DNA of 47,299 nucleotides from an uncultured bacterium. GTDB lineage: Bacteria > Verrucomicrobiota > Kiritimatiellia > CAIKKV01 > CAIJXV01. Numbering within the stretch: the first letter of the stretch is position 1; each line of letters opens with the position of its first letter. Position numbers and translations under genes: made by a program. Location: NCBI GenBank assembly GCA_903824675.1, contig CAIJXV010000123.1:1-47299 (forward strand). Direction: 5' to 3'. A model generated the notes under the pieces. It was given only the letters and a program-made list of their open reading frames with translations. It did not search any database and had not been told where the DNA came from. Shown here one piece after another: positions 24,284-39,200 of this stretch.

Positions 24284-27200
24284 ATATGAGCCCTCTTGTA
24301 AATAATCGGTTTCGGCGCCTCTTTCTGCCCTTTCTGGTGTTAATGGGGATTGGGATTTCGAGCCTTTCTGCAGGGCTCGTCACCTTCCGTGTCTCTCCCA
24401 ATGCAAGCGGTACTGTTATCGTTTATAATGAGGATTTTACAGAACAACTGGCGACGATTTCCTCCTTGTCCGGGTTCGCAACGAATCTGCCGGTGGGTAC
24501 CAATATCGCGCTGGTTGTGGCGTCGGAGGGGACCGGTTTTTATTTTTATAATTGGTCCTATTTCGGCGGGGGAGCGATTACTAATCTGGATCCCTATATT
24601 CAGCCGGGGATTCCGCAGATTATTACGATTCCCAGCGGCTCGCCTACTTTGACGGCGAATTTCAACGCCCAAACCCGCAAGAAATACACGGTCAATATTA
24701 TCGGGTTAGGTGGAGTGACGCCAACCAATATGTTCTACTCGTATCCGACGGGCCCTGTCTCCGATTATAGCGTTACCGGGTATACATTTAATCCTTCGCG
24801 CATTTTGACGGCGGTCATCGGAACCAACTACCTCTTCCATCAATGGAATGGGTCCGGCATTGCGGTCCCCACCAATCCCATCACCTTGTGGAATCTGGTG
24901 GCTGGCGATAACCAGGCGGAACTGGTTTTGAAGTCCCGCTTCGTGGTGACGGTTTACAATCGTTCGTCATGGCTTCCGGGTGCCACCAACCGCTATGTGT
25001 ACGGCATGGGCGATACGGTTCCCTCCGATCGGATCAATCCTCCGAATCTCTTTATGTCTGAAAATCCGAACCTGCGATACCGGGTGACCGGATGGACCAA
25101 TGCGACGGGCGATTTCTCTCCGGCTTCGGCGAATCAGACGGCTATTGATCCCAACGGCTTGGAAGTATCAACCAATTCCACGATCTACTGGGTTTGGAAC
25201 ACCCAGCACCGCATTACATTGACTTTTAATTCAGGCTTTACGGATGTCACGCCGGTGGGCACCCTGTCGCAAACGGACGATTCTTTCTGGGATGCAGGAT
25301 CGACCAACGTGTCTTTCCGTGCGGTGGCCTTTGACCCGGCCTATGTCATCCTCGGTTGGCAGGGAACCGTGAATGGCGTTTTCACCAACGTCAATACCGA
25401 AACGATTACACTGCCGCTGATTGATGGACCGGTTTCCCTGTCGGTTGAATCGGCCAATCGTTTCGCGGATTCCAATGATGATGGGATTCCTGATTATTGG
25501 TGCCGGCAAAACGGATTGGATCCCAATGCCCCGCTTTATTCAGGGACTGGATCCAATCGGGTGGCGTCGTTTGAAGCGGCATATGGCGATCCGGATCGGG
25601 ACGGGCTCAGTAATTTGGCTGAATACCAGATGAGCATCAATAACGCCTATGGCTTGAGCATGAACCCCTTGAATTGCGATACCGATGGCGACGGGATAGA
25701 TGATGGATACGAGACCTTCCATATTGATGTCGCGACGAATATGGCGCTGATTCCGGCTTATGCCGCCCTTGACGATGGAGAACGCAATATCATTAACGGG
25801 CAACTCGGTAATCCCGATGGCGATAATTATTGGAACACCAGCAATGGATGGGAATACTCCAATTGGACATTGTCCAATATCGTGGAATATATTGGACCCG
25901 ATCAAATTGTTCCGTTTATTTTCACCAATGTCATGTGGGGCGAGCCCTTATATCCGTTTACCAACGTGGTGACCACCTTGCCGCGCTATTCCGTCAACTT
26001 GATGATGACCAATTCCTTGACTAATTCGTTGCTCTATTCCTGGACGAATGCGCCGGATACCCGCGATACCAGTTTCGGTAATGTAAAGGATACCGACGGA
26101 GATGGCTTTGACGATGGATTTGAATACACCTGGGATCAGTGGCAACAGGGGAATGGCGGCACCAGTGTGCTGTCCAAGGCCTCGGGCAGTGTGTGGATTG
26201 CGGCGGGTATAACGAACGGATTCGTTACCAACATGGTGCCGGTTTGGGATGGAACGAATGCCATTTATGGAGGCACCAATTTCAATCGCCGTTTCAATCC
26301 GGCGGAAGCCCATCGTCAGACACTTCCGGGTTATCAGCCCACCGGCGATGCCGATTTTGATTTATTATACAATTATCTAAGTGGCAGCCAGTTGCGTTGG
26401 TATATGGATATCGATGAGTATAATGCCTGGCAGATTGTGACCAATCCTACTTATTCGTATTCAACGAATTTTGTCCGAACAGCTGCACCCTTTGTGACCT
26501 CCGGTCGGTGGTGTACCCATCCGTTCTTATGGGATGCAGACGGCGATGATATGCCGGATGGGTGGGAAGTGGTGTTCGGATATGATCCTTGGTCGATTGA
26601 TACCGATCTTAACGGGATTGATGACGACAAGGAAAATCCGGATATGGATTCCATGGCATTTGGAACCATCGGTGGGGTTAAACGGCACAACCAGGTCTAT
26701 GCGAGTGGCAGTTACGGGTTCAACCCCTTCACCGGTGTCGCGTGGCTCGACGGAGGATATGCCTTTGGTTCATTCACTAATGATTTGGGCGGGTATTCAA
26801 ATATCGAAGAAATGCGACAGAATGGCTATCCCTATATTGCGATGCTGCCTGCGTTGCCAGGCGTGATCTTGATTGGGAATCATCCCTATAAGATCGATCA
26901 AGACGGAGACGGCATATGGGATGTATGGGAACTCTATGTTGGGTTGGATCCTCATAATCCCGCGGATGGGGGAGGGGATAGCGATCAGGATTTATTGAGC
27001 AATTATGAGGAATTTCATAGTTACTACACTACGACTAATATTCAGGCCGGGCTGACGCGGCTGCCCGATTGGCCCAATAAGATGTGGCCGACCGACCCCA
27101 ATAATCCGGATACCGATAACGATCAAGTCCAGGATGGAACTGAAAAAACTCTATTTAATGACATTCTTGTGACCCTGGGCGGCAATCTGCGGGGGCCTGT

Positions 27201-30200
27201 GGTTGTTTATGGTCAGAATAGTTTCCCGATGGGCGGGCCTGGCTTGCCGTATTCGATTATACAAGGTGGCGGATTGGATCCTTGTTGTGCCGACACCGAT
27301 GGCGACTTTCTCCCGGATGGATGGGAGATGATTTATCCGTATTCCGGGCTGGACGAGAATGGGGTGGCGGTTTTAGACGGCATGAATGGAACCCGGCCGG
27401 ATGCCTTTGAGGATTACGATGGCGACGGTTTAATAAACTATCAGGAATATCTGACCGGCGCCATTCGTCATTGGCAATATCTGAACAACTCCGGTGCGAA
27501 TGCATGGGCTTCTTCGGGGGATAATAGTTCCTGGTATTTCTTTGATGCGAGTGATGCGACCGGATCCGGTAACAATCGTAACAATGGTGGTGGCGCCTTG
27601 CATCCGCATGAGTGGGATCCTCGTTTTTATGCCTATTTAGACCCGCTTGCTGGACGTTTCGTTGAATATAGTTACATCTCTGGGATTGAACATATCGTCA
27701 CCCCGTTTTTGCGATTTAGCACAACGAGCCCAATTGATCGTGATAGCGATTTGGATGGAATGGACGATTACTGGGAAACTTACCATATGTTGAATCCGTT
27801 GATGGGACAGGCGGATATGGTTAGGTCGAAGTTTCTGATGCCCGGACTGTTATCCATCGCAGGATATGCAACAGCACCGGATTTGAATGAACCTTGGATG
27901 AATGGCTTACCAGGAATGGATGTCGATGGTGATGGTTTGCCCAATTTGACGGAGTCGGTACAGCCCAACGCCGGGATCCCCCCGTTCTATCACACCGATC
28001 CCTCTCCGGCCTGGTTGAGCGACCCCAGCTATGCGAGCAGCCATGTTAATTTGTACTATACGCCCAATGGAATGATGACCGCGGATAACTGGTGGTTCTG
28101 GAGTGTGCCGATTATGTCCACATTCCCGATGCCTGGATATACTCCACCAACCTACATGTTCGATGTGGAAATGGGCGAAGGATATGATACCGATAATGAC
28201 AATTTAGCCGACCGAGCTGAATTGGTCGATACGGTGGATAGTCCCGGAGCAACCGATCCCCTTACCTCTGAGGATCCAATCAAGCGGCGGGCGCTCTATC
28301 TGAATGGAACTGCCGCGGCCCGTTCGGCGGCCGGCCATTTGCATTCCTGGGATTCATTCCGGCTGTTTACCGTTGAAGCTTGGGTTCGGTCGATCCAGCC
28401 GGCCGCGGGACACGAACAGGTTATTGTGGAACGCCCTAGCGTGTTGCCGAACGGCAATCCATTGGGGTATCCGGAATCGGTTCGGGTGAATTTCCGTTTA
28501 GCATTGGATCCCTTGGGCCGTCCTTTTGTAGCCTATAACGGCGCCGGGTATGATGGGATTTATCAGATGGCGGGTGCGACTTTTGCCGCTCCGCTTAATC
28601 CCAATCAGTGGTATCATCTCGCGGGTGTATTTGAAGGCGGCTACCAGGTCAACAGCAACTGGGTCGGGACTCTTAAATTATATGTAAACGGGCAGTTGGT
28701 TGCGTTGAAACCGTCCTCGGAAATTCCCTGGAACGGCTGGGCGGTCGGTTTCCCGGGTGATTTCCTTCCCGGCTTTGACGGCATTCGGATGATGCCCATT
28801 GTTATCGGCGCCCATGACTACAGCCCTGATAATACACCGACCCTCTACTCTTTGTCCCCCTGCGCTTTTACAAATTATTTCCGCGGATGGGTGGATGAAG
28901 TCCGGTTATGGAGTGGTGCCCGGACGCAGGACGAAATCGTTCAAAACATGGGCAAACGTACGACGCGTCAGATGGCACAAGCGAGCCTGCCCAATTCAAC
29001 CAATGGCGGGGCGAGTCTCTGGTATGCCTACTCCTTCAATGATCTCCCGGATCCGGATCATAGTCCGGTGGCCCCGATCCGGTTCAATGATGTCATGACC
29101 GCCCTGGCTCCGGCGGATTTCACCCAGATCAATTGGTGGTCCGCCTGGCCTCAGCTGCGTTCTCGCGTTTATGATGATTATCGCTATGTGCCTTGGATCG
29201 AAAATCTGGCGGGCCATGTCGCTCTGAATCCGCCCATGGATTCGACCTTGCCTTTTGATGCCCAATCGAATGTTTATCAGAATACGGCGAATCCCTATAA
29301 TGTTCGATATCGGTCCGATGTCGCCATCAGTTCCGAAAACTTCCCCTTAGATGACACCAGTGTTCCGAGTGGGCAGGATCGGGGCGATAATTGCTGGGCT
29401 GACTTGTTGCCCATGCAATGGGCTGAAGCGGATGAAGATATAGAGATGTGGGACGGTGGGGGCATTCCGGCTCTCACGTCCTTCGATTCCGATGGCGATG
29501 GGTTGCCGGACGAATGGGAAACGTCACATGGATTGGATCCCTTGGATACCACCGGGGTTAATGGGGCCGATGCGGATCCTGATGGGGATGGATTGAGTAA
29601 TTGGGCTGAATATCGTTCCGGTACCAATCCCAACTCTCCTGATACCGATGGAAATGGCATTGCCGATGGTGATGAGGATCCCGACGGCGACGGGTTGATC
29701 AATCTGCTGGAGTTGAATATTTTCAACACTGACCCGCGTCTGGCCGACACGGATGACGATGGAATTGTCGATAATATTGAAGTATTGAGTGGCTTCAATC
29801 CCTCGAGTTCCATCAGTCCCCAAAATCAACGGGCGCTGGTGTTCAGTGGATTGCCGAATCAGTACGTGACCTTGCCGGCGGACAGTCGTTTTGGTCTGCG
29901 CAGTTTCACCTTTGAAGCCTGGGTGCGTCCGGCCACCAACTGCACTGGCGGTTATATTCTGCGCCGCACCATTCAACCCGGAGTTACCAACTATTTCTTC
30001 GGCTTGGATTCGGCTCTGCGGCCGGTTGTGGGCTTCGGCACTTCCGTCTTGACGGCGACCAATGTTATTTCCAATGCCGGCGGCACCAACTGGACGCATT
30101 TGGCTGCGACCTATACGATCAATGGTCAGCAAATCAAGCTGTTAATCAATGGCGTACCGGTTACCAATATGCTGGCGTTGGTTAATCCCAAGACCACAGG

Positions 30201-33200
30201 GGTTGGCCCGGTCGTTCAACGGATGGGTGAAGATTTCAAGGGCACTCTGGAGGAAGTCCGGATTTGGAATATCCCGCTGACGACCAACGATTTGGCGATA
30301 AATATGCACCGGACCTTAACCGGTGGAGAAAACGGGTTGGTCGCCTATTACCGCTTCGATGACGGATCGTCCTATATTGCCGGATTGGTTGGAACCAGCC
30401 GAAAAGGCGGATGGGTGCAAGGGCAGATCGAAGAGTTTAATGTCGCTTATCGCCGGAATTGGGAAGTCGATTGGCGGAATGCTGCGACGATCGTCGGGAA
30501 TACGACCGTCTTTACAAATCTGGCCTATGCCGAGAGTCCGGTCCTGGTCGCGGTGGACAGTGATGGCGATGGGTTGCCGGATGCGTGGGAAATTCTGTAT
30601 GCCCTGGATCCGTTTGATGCGACGGGAATTAATGGCGCAGATGGGGATCCCGATGGGGACGGTATTTCCAACTTGCAGGAATTCCTGGGCGGAACCGATC
30701 CCCGTATCCCGGATATTCTGCAGGCCAGTCCTTCGACCGTCAATGTCCAGGTGGGCGATTCCGTTACGGTCAACTTGATCCGTCCGCCCAGCGATACCAG
30801 CACGGTATTGAACGTCACGTTCTACTCCAGTGACGAGTCCCTGTTCCAGGTTGCCCCGACCAGTGGTGTTTTTGCGCTCGGGCAAACCAACTTGGCGATC
30901 CAAATTACCGGCATCACTCTGGGCGAAGGGATGGGGATGAACAACGGTATTTTGTCCGTTTCCAGCTTCCGCGGCGGCATGACATTGCCGGTAACGGTCT
31001 ATAATGGATTGAATTTGACGCTGTTCATGGCAGCGGCGACTCAGACCAACGTGGTGGCGGGTGATACCGTTACCGTTGGCGTTCGCCGAGAGCGGAGTGT
31101 GGGTGGAGTGAATACCCCGTTGATGGTGTTGCTGACGAGCTCCGATTCCGCCTCGTTGAACGTGCCGACCAATATGATTATTCCTCCGGGCGTGGATCAG
31201 ATGTATTTCACCGCCACGGGAGTTCAACCGGTTACCGGGGTTGTGGTGAAGGCTCAAGCCATTGGATATCCGGCCGCAGATCTGGTTATGAATGTTGAGG
31301 TTCCCGTTATTGAAACCTGGGTGAATGCCGCGCCGAAGACGCGCCTGGACGTTTCTGATAATGGTAAAGTTTCAGTCCAGTTGAAACGGCCCTGGAACCA
31401 GGTTGCAGCCGATCTGACCGTCAATCTGTTCTCCAGTGATTCGTCCATCTTTACGGTATCTGCATCGTCCATTGATACAAATTTGATTCCCCAGGACCCG
31501 TTCGGAGGATTATTTGGAAATGCGACGGTGGTCTTCCCGGCTGGATATCCTGCGGTTTGGATCGATATCAATGCCCAGAGTTCGGGGCAGGTTCTCGGAA
31601 AACGTTCGGCTATTTTCTACGGTCAGACGGGGCCGGCCCGGGTGGTCGAACGTCCGGTCATTGTGGGCGAAGATGATCCTGACGGGGACGGCTTGAGTAC
31701 GGCCTTCGAGGTGTTGGCCGGCACCAATCCGGACATGACGGATTCAAATGGGAATGGCATTCCCGATGGGGCTGAAGATCCGGATGGAGATGGGTTGCCC
31801 AACTCGGCCGAGCAGGTGGCGGGAACTCATCCGTTAATCCCCGACACGGATGACGATGGGTTCAGCGATGGATTTGAAGTGCGGATTTCAGGCGACCCGG
31901 TCGACTCGTTGGATCCTTTGGTCCAGCGCGGTTTATGGCTGAACGGCACCGCGACGAATTTCATGATACTGACCAATGCGCAGCGTTTTGCCCTTTCTTC
32001 CTGGGCAATTGAAGCTTGGGTCAAGCCGTCGTCGCTGACCAATCTCGCGTCCATCATCGAACGGGAAGTCAACCCCGGCGTTTACAACTATCGGCTCGGG
32101 CTCAGCACGAATGGGATTCCCTTTGTCCAATTCAGTTCGTCCGATTTGACGACGAATTTATGGATTCAAGGAATGATGGAGGATGCGTTACCCCTCGAAG
32201 CCTGGTCGCACATTCATGGCAGTTTTGACCGCTTAACAAAAACCCTCGCCCTGCACATTAACGGACGACCAGTCGCTTCACAAAAGACTGAATGGCTGCC
32301 CGCTGAAATCGGGAATGGACCGACCAATGTTACGGTGGGTCGAGGATTCAAGGGGATTATTGATGAAGTGCATCTCTGGAAAGCCGAACCGGGGGTGGAA
32401 ACGCTGGTGGCGGCGGCTTCGGGCCATGTCGATCCGACGGATGGACAGGGCGGAGACTTCCCCTCGTCGACGTTCCTGGGGGTCGGCAATTACGAGTTGA
32501 GTTATCAAGGCGGCTACTGGATCGATACCAACGGTATGTATCAGGGCTCGGTCGGTATTTCATCGACCCCCAATATGTCCGGTTTGATCGGTATCGCTCA
32601 AGGTGGGTTGCCGGTCCGATTCACTTGGCAGGGTGGGAATGCCTACCTGTTGATTCCCGTGGCGAATACGGCCAGTAACAGTGGGGTTGGGGTTGATTAT
32701 CAAATCGAACAAATCACCCAACGGTCCCGGACTTTCAATGAACTCACGGTGCCCCTGGTCGGCGACGAGACGAATCTGGTCAGTTATTTCCGCTTTGATG
32801 ACAGTAGTAACGCCAATGGCGTCAGTGGAATCCCCGCGTGGCGGCATGGCCAAGTGCAGGAATTCGCGGCCGGTTTTGAGAAAAACTGGTTATTGCAATG
32901 GCAGGATGGGGCAACCTTGACCGGAGGGGCGCAGATTGTAAATCTGGGCGTCGATACCCCGATTGCCGTGACCTCGACCGATAGCGACGCCGACGGCTTG
33001 CCCGATGCCTGGGAATTACAATTCTTTGCGAATCTGACGATTGCCGGTGCCGGCTCGGTGAATGGCTATACGGACTCTGATGGCGATGGATTGAATGATT
33101 ACTACGAATATCTCACTGGAAACAGTCCGATTGATACCGATACCGATAATGATGGAACACCGGATGCCCTTGAGGATGCGGACGGCGATTTCCTGAGCGA

Positions 33201-36200
33201 TGTTGTGGAACAACAGGCCGGTACCGACCCGATGTTGCCCGACACGGATGACGACGGAGTTTCGGACTTTGTGGAACTATTCATGCAGGTGCCCGGACAA
33301 ACCCGCTCGCCGTTGCACAGCATGGGGGCTTTCAGCAATCAAGTGCGGAGTCTTTCATTGACCAATGTGCCGAGTTCGGGCGTAGCCGTACCCCAGGCTC
33401 TGGAAGATATTCTGGCCACTCTGCCGTCCTGGACTTTGGAAGCCCATTTCCAATCCGCCAATGCGGCCGCTCAAACCGGTTCCTTCTTGAAAAAGACCGT
33501 CGGAACCCGTCTGGGCTTCGATTTCGGTGTCGTGGCCGGCGTGCCCTATATGGCTTTCGATTCGCGATTGACCAGCACTGCGATGGTCTCGCGGATCACA
33601 TTGACGGCCAACCAGGCGGTCTCCAATGGAGTCTGGACCCATATTGCAGCCGTTTGGAACGGTTCGACGCGAGAAATGAAATTGATCGTCGATGGCAACT
33701 TCATCTATACCCGTGTTCTGGGCAATAATGACGGCACGCCATTTGATGGGTATGGCACCTTATTAATGGGGACCTCCAGTGCGGGTTGGACCTCAGCCAG
33801 TCGTCTGGATAACATGCGATTCTGGAGCGCAGCCCGGTCCCTGTCAGAGATCGATGAAACCCGTCAGGAATTGATCAGCGCCGGCTCCAAGGCTGCGCTG
33901 CTGCGAGACTACCGGTTCGATGATGGTGGGTTGAAGATCGAGGACTTTGCGCATCCTGGAAATCTCCGATACGCCATCGATTCGCAAGGGTATGGCATTG
34001 GACAGGTCGGCGGACATGCCCTTTGGGTGAACACCAACGGGGTTGTTTTATTCGGAATCGATGACGCCAATAATAACAATATGGCCGATTGGTGGGAGAG
34101 CCTGCATCAGATCGATGGTATTTCCGGCGATCCGGATGGCGATCGATTGGGCAATCTCTATGAATACATGGCGCGAACGGATCCCAATCTGGAAAGCACC
34201 TTTAACGACGGAATTACCGACGGTGATCGCTTTGCTGCGGATAATAGCGGCGATGGGTTCTCCGATCTTCGTAATATCGAAGAGCAACAATTCGGTTCCG
34301 ATCCGCGGTATGACGACACCGATGACGACGGGATTTCAGATCGCGTCGAAATCAAGGGCAATCCGCTGCGCCCCTCTGAATACTGGCCGGTCAGCGATCC
34401 CACCCGCGCATTGATGAATGACACGAATGGACCGTACGTGATCCAGCGGTCCATGGAATTCGCCGGGACGAATCGGGTTGTGGTGCCTTCTTTCGCCAAG
34501 TATGCCTTGGAAAGTTGGACCGTTGAGGCGTGGATTTATCCCGCGGCCGCAACCAATGGGATTATTTTCCGGCGGGCGGTAGGAGATCTGGGGGCTGCCA
34601 CAGAACTGCTCAATTATGAGTTGGGTATCGAGACCAGCGGGTCAGGGGCGTTGATTCCCTATATTCGATACCTGGGCACCAATGTGTCCGGTAATGTTCT
34701 CTCGGTCGTGGGCGGTGCCACCTCGTCCAATATCTCCGGGACGTTGTCCGTTGCGCTGACCAATTGGACGCATGTGGCCGGATCTTTTGATGCCGTTCAA
34801 CGGGCTTTGACGCTTTATGTCAATGGTATGCCCGTGGGGCAGAGTTCAACAAATGGATCACTGCCGGTACCCTATATTTCCGGCAATGCCATTCCTGAAA
34901 TCACCATCGGCGGTGGCGTGCGAAGCGGTGCGACCGTTACCCGTGGTTTCAAGGGGCGGATTGATGAAGTCAAGATTTGGGGTGGAGCTCGTGATGCCGA
35001 CTCGATCTTTAGTCAGCATCGCGCTGCGGATGCCGCCACCCAAGGTGGCTATCAATTGGGTAAAAATGCCCAGCCCGGCAGTGAAACAATCCAGCAATTG
35101 GCTGTTGATCAGGCGTTGGCCCAAGGCTATGCGCCTAATGAACTTCTGGTTCGCTTCAAGCCTAATATGACCTCGGTCCAGATGCGGTCATTATTGACGG
35201 CGAGTGGGTACCAGATCATGACCAACTACCACCTGCTGCCTTTGTATCGGGTCAAGGTTGCCGACGGGGAGCCCTTGGCCAGCAAGCTGACCGCTCTGCG
35301 GATGGATCCGTCGGTGCTCTATGCTGAGCCCAATTACAAGGTCAAAGCCCTGCGTCAGCCCAACGATTCGCTGTTCAGCGAGTTGTGGGCCATGCAAAAT
35401 AGCGGCCAGTTCGGGGGCAAGCCCGGCGCCGACATCAGTGCTGTCAAAGCCTGGGATAAATCCATCGGCAGTCGGGATGTGATTGTCGCCGTGATCGATT
35501 CCGGCGTGGACTATAACCACCCGGATCTGGCCGGAAACATGTGGACTAATCCTCGTGAGATTCCAGGCAACGGGATCGATGATGACAATAACGGATACAT
35601 CGATGACGTTCATGGCTATGACTTTGCCTATGGCGATGGCGACCCCATGGACGGGGACGGGCATGGCACGCATGTGTCCGGGACCATCGGGGGTTTGGGC
35701 AATAATATCGGCGGCGTCGCGGGTGTGAATTGGCAGGTCCGCATCATGGCGTTGAAATTCCTCAGCGATGAGGGATGGGGCTATACGGCCGATGCGATCG
35801 CTGCAGTCGAGTATGCCGTGCGGATGGGAGCGAATTTGAGTAATAACAGCTGGGGTGGGGGTGGCTATTCCCAGGCTTTGTACGATGCGATTCGCGCTGC
35901 CGGTTCAGCCAACCAGTTGTTTGTCGCCGCAGCCGGCAATGCAGCTAACGACAATGACGCATCTCCCTCCTATCCTGCATCCTACGATCTTGAGAATATC
36001 ATTTCTGTCGCGGCCTCCGATCCGGCTGACCAGTTGACCTGGTTCAGTAATTATGGACGGAACAGCGTTGATGTGGCGGCGCCCGGTGAATGGATCCTGA
36101 GCTGTTATCCCGGCTCGAATTACGCCTACCTGGATGGAACCTCCATGGCCTCGCCGCATGTGGCCGGATTGGCGGCCTTGATATGGTCGATGAATCCCGG

Positions 36201-39200
36201 CGTGAGCGCGACACAAGTCAAGCAAATGATACTGGGATCGGTCGACAAAGTCGCCTCAATGACTGATCTGGTGCGCACGGGCGGACGTTTGAATGCCAAT
36301 GCGGCACTCAGCCAGGGAGGCGGTCTGTTGGCCTATTTCCGGGCTGATGACGGCGGCCAGACCATCGAAGATATGACCCATGTGAATGACGTGCTGGTCA
36401 ACTGGAGGCACGCGGCCCAGTTCGACGGCGCCCGGTTCGACAAGGTCCTCTTCGCTAAAATGCCCGGCGACTTGGATCAAGATGGCATGGCGGATGGCTT
36501 TGAAGCGGCTTATGATGTGAATGATGCCCTGGCCGATCCGGATAATGACGGGTTGAATAACCTCAATGAATATCTCTCCGGAACCAGTCCCCTCCATTAC
36601 GATACGGATCTGAACGGGGTGAACGACGATCTGGAGGATTCCGATGCCGACGGATTGAACAACATCGCGGAACAGCAGATTGGATCCGATCCAGGTTTGG
36701 TTGACACCGATGACGATGGACTGGCCGACGGGGCGGAGGTTTCGAATTATACCCATCCGGCTCAGTCGCTGTCGCCGCTGAATTTGCGGTCCATTATGTT
36801 GAATGGTGCAGCCGAACCCTTGCGGTTGCCCAATCATCCGCGGTTTGCCTTGGATAATAGCTGGACCCTTGAGGCTTGGATCTGCCCGGCGACCAATGAA
36901 TTGGATGGCGGGGTGATCCTGCGGCGGAAGGTCGGAACGGCGGGTGTCAATTTTGAATTCGGTATTGACGCTTCGCGCCAACCCTATACCCGCTTTGTCA
37001 GTCTGATTGGCACCAATGCTAGTGAACACAAACTGATCGCCGTCGGCGAAACGGTTCCCTCGCTGCAATGGACCCATCTGGCCGCGGTCTACAATTATGC
37101 CGATCAAACCTTGAATCTGATCATGAACGGCACTCTGGTGGCGACCAAGAATGTAACCGGATATCGGCCTGCGGCGAACCAACCCAGCGTGGTGTCCGCG
37201 ACCCTCGGCGACGGATTTTCCGGCAAACTGGATGAAGTCCGGATTTGGTCCATCGCGGAGAATGCCGGTGAGATTCAAACCAATCGTTATCTGATGCTGA
37301 CGGGGAACGAGGGTGGATTGGTTGCCTATTATCGTTTCGATGATGGCACCAGTTACAATCCAACCGGGATTACACCGGTCGGCACCAGTGGCGGCACGAA
37401 TTCAACCCGTATCCTGGTTGGCCAGGTGCAGGATTATGCCTCCGGCTTCGCCTCCGATTGGTTAAGCGGCTGGTATAATGCTTTGACCCTTAACGCAACG
37501 GGGGCGGTGACTTGGATTCCCCAAGGCAATCTGGAGACTCTCGACGTGGATTCCGATGAAGACAGTCTTCCGGATTGGTGGGAATTGGCCTATTTCGGCA
37601 ATCTGGGATCGACAGATGGCAGCATCGATTCCGACGGCGATGGGCTGATCGATTTGAATGAATATCGGACCGGTCTCAATCCGCGGAATCAGTATACCTT
37701 CGGCGGCGTGATCATGGATGGGTTGTTGGACAGTGATCGGGATGGTGAAACCAATCTTGATGAGCAAGATCGGTATGGCACCAATCCCGGCAATTCCGAC
37801 ACTGATGATGATGGGGTTAATGACGGGGTTGAAATTCGGGAAGTAACCAGTCCGCTTCATCCCATGAGCGTCTTCAGCACCAATCGCGTTCTGGCCAATA
37901 TGGCCGAACGGAAGAGTCTGGATATGGGCAAATTGGATGCCGCAGGATTAAGCCTTCCCAAAAATCAGCGCTTCGAATTCGGTACGAATGGCTGGACGGT
38001 CGAAACCTGGATTTACCCGAAAACCGATACGGATGGCGACATCTTTATTTACGAAGGCAAACAAGGCGATAGCATTCGTTTCTCGCTGACCAATGGATCT
38101 CCCTATGGCGTCATTTACAATGGCACCAATATCCGCGTGTATGTTGGCGGTCCGATTGATGCCAATCTGAAGGGATCGGCTGCGTTGATTTCCAATCGAT
38201 GGGCCCACTTGGCTTTGGTTTGGGCGCCGGACGCTAATTCGTTCCGCCTCTATGTAAACGGGGTGCAACTGTTTGCCGAAATGACCCTGGCGGTGTCTGA
38301 TATCCGCGAGGGCCGGGCCTACATCGCTCGCGGGTTCACCGACGGGTTTCTCGATGAATATCGGATTTGGAGTCGCACCCGTGAAACCCAGGAGATTGAG
38401 GATTGGTATGAGAAAATCGTGCCGACTCCGGGTTATGCCAGTCAAAGCATCACCGGGGAAGTGCCGGAACACGTGGGACCTTACGCCATTGACGGGACCA
38501 TCTCCGAATATGATCTCACGGATCATCTCTTCTACGCGTCCGCCTATGAGTATGGCCAGCCTCTGATGGCTTACTACCGCTTCGATGATGGAGGCAAGTT
38601 CATTGAGGACTTTGCGCATTTGGGCAAAACCGACTTCTCGGTGACCGGACCGATTACCAATGGACCGGCCTACAATCCGTTGGGTTGGGATGATGCCGAT
38701 GGCGATGGCCTGCCCGAGTGGTGGACCAAACTCCACAATATTGAACTCTGGCCGAATGTGAATATCGGCCCGTATCACGTCGGCGTGTGGCCTTTCGCCG
38801 ATCTCGATGCTCGGACCGATTACGCCGTCACATGGAACCGTGGGTGGACCACCGATGATGGAACCCTGGGTACCTATCGCGGACTCTATTTTACCTGGCG
38901 TTGGGGTGCGGATCAGTATGGAGTTCAGGTTTACAAATTCAATGTCTGGAAAGACGTTAATCCCAATCCGCCGACGAATGCGGCCTCCACCAATGGCCCC
39001 ACGGATGGCTTGGATGGCGCTTATGCTGGACAAGGCGAATATGACGATTGGGACGTGCAAGTCTGGTCCGATGATTCCATGTGGTTTACACCCACCGGGA
39101 CGGTTGGGCAGGCGGGTATGCTGTTCCACGATCTCGCCGGCGGGGGTGCCGCGAACGGCATGTATGATATCGGGGAGGATATCTGGCTCGAACGGTATGA

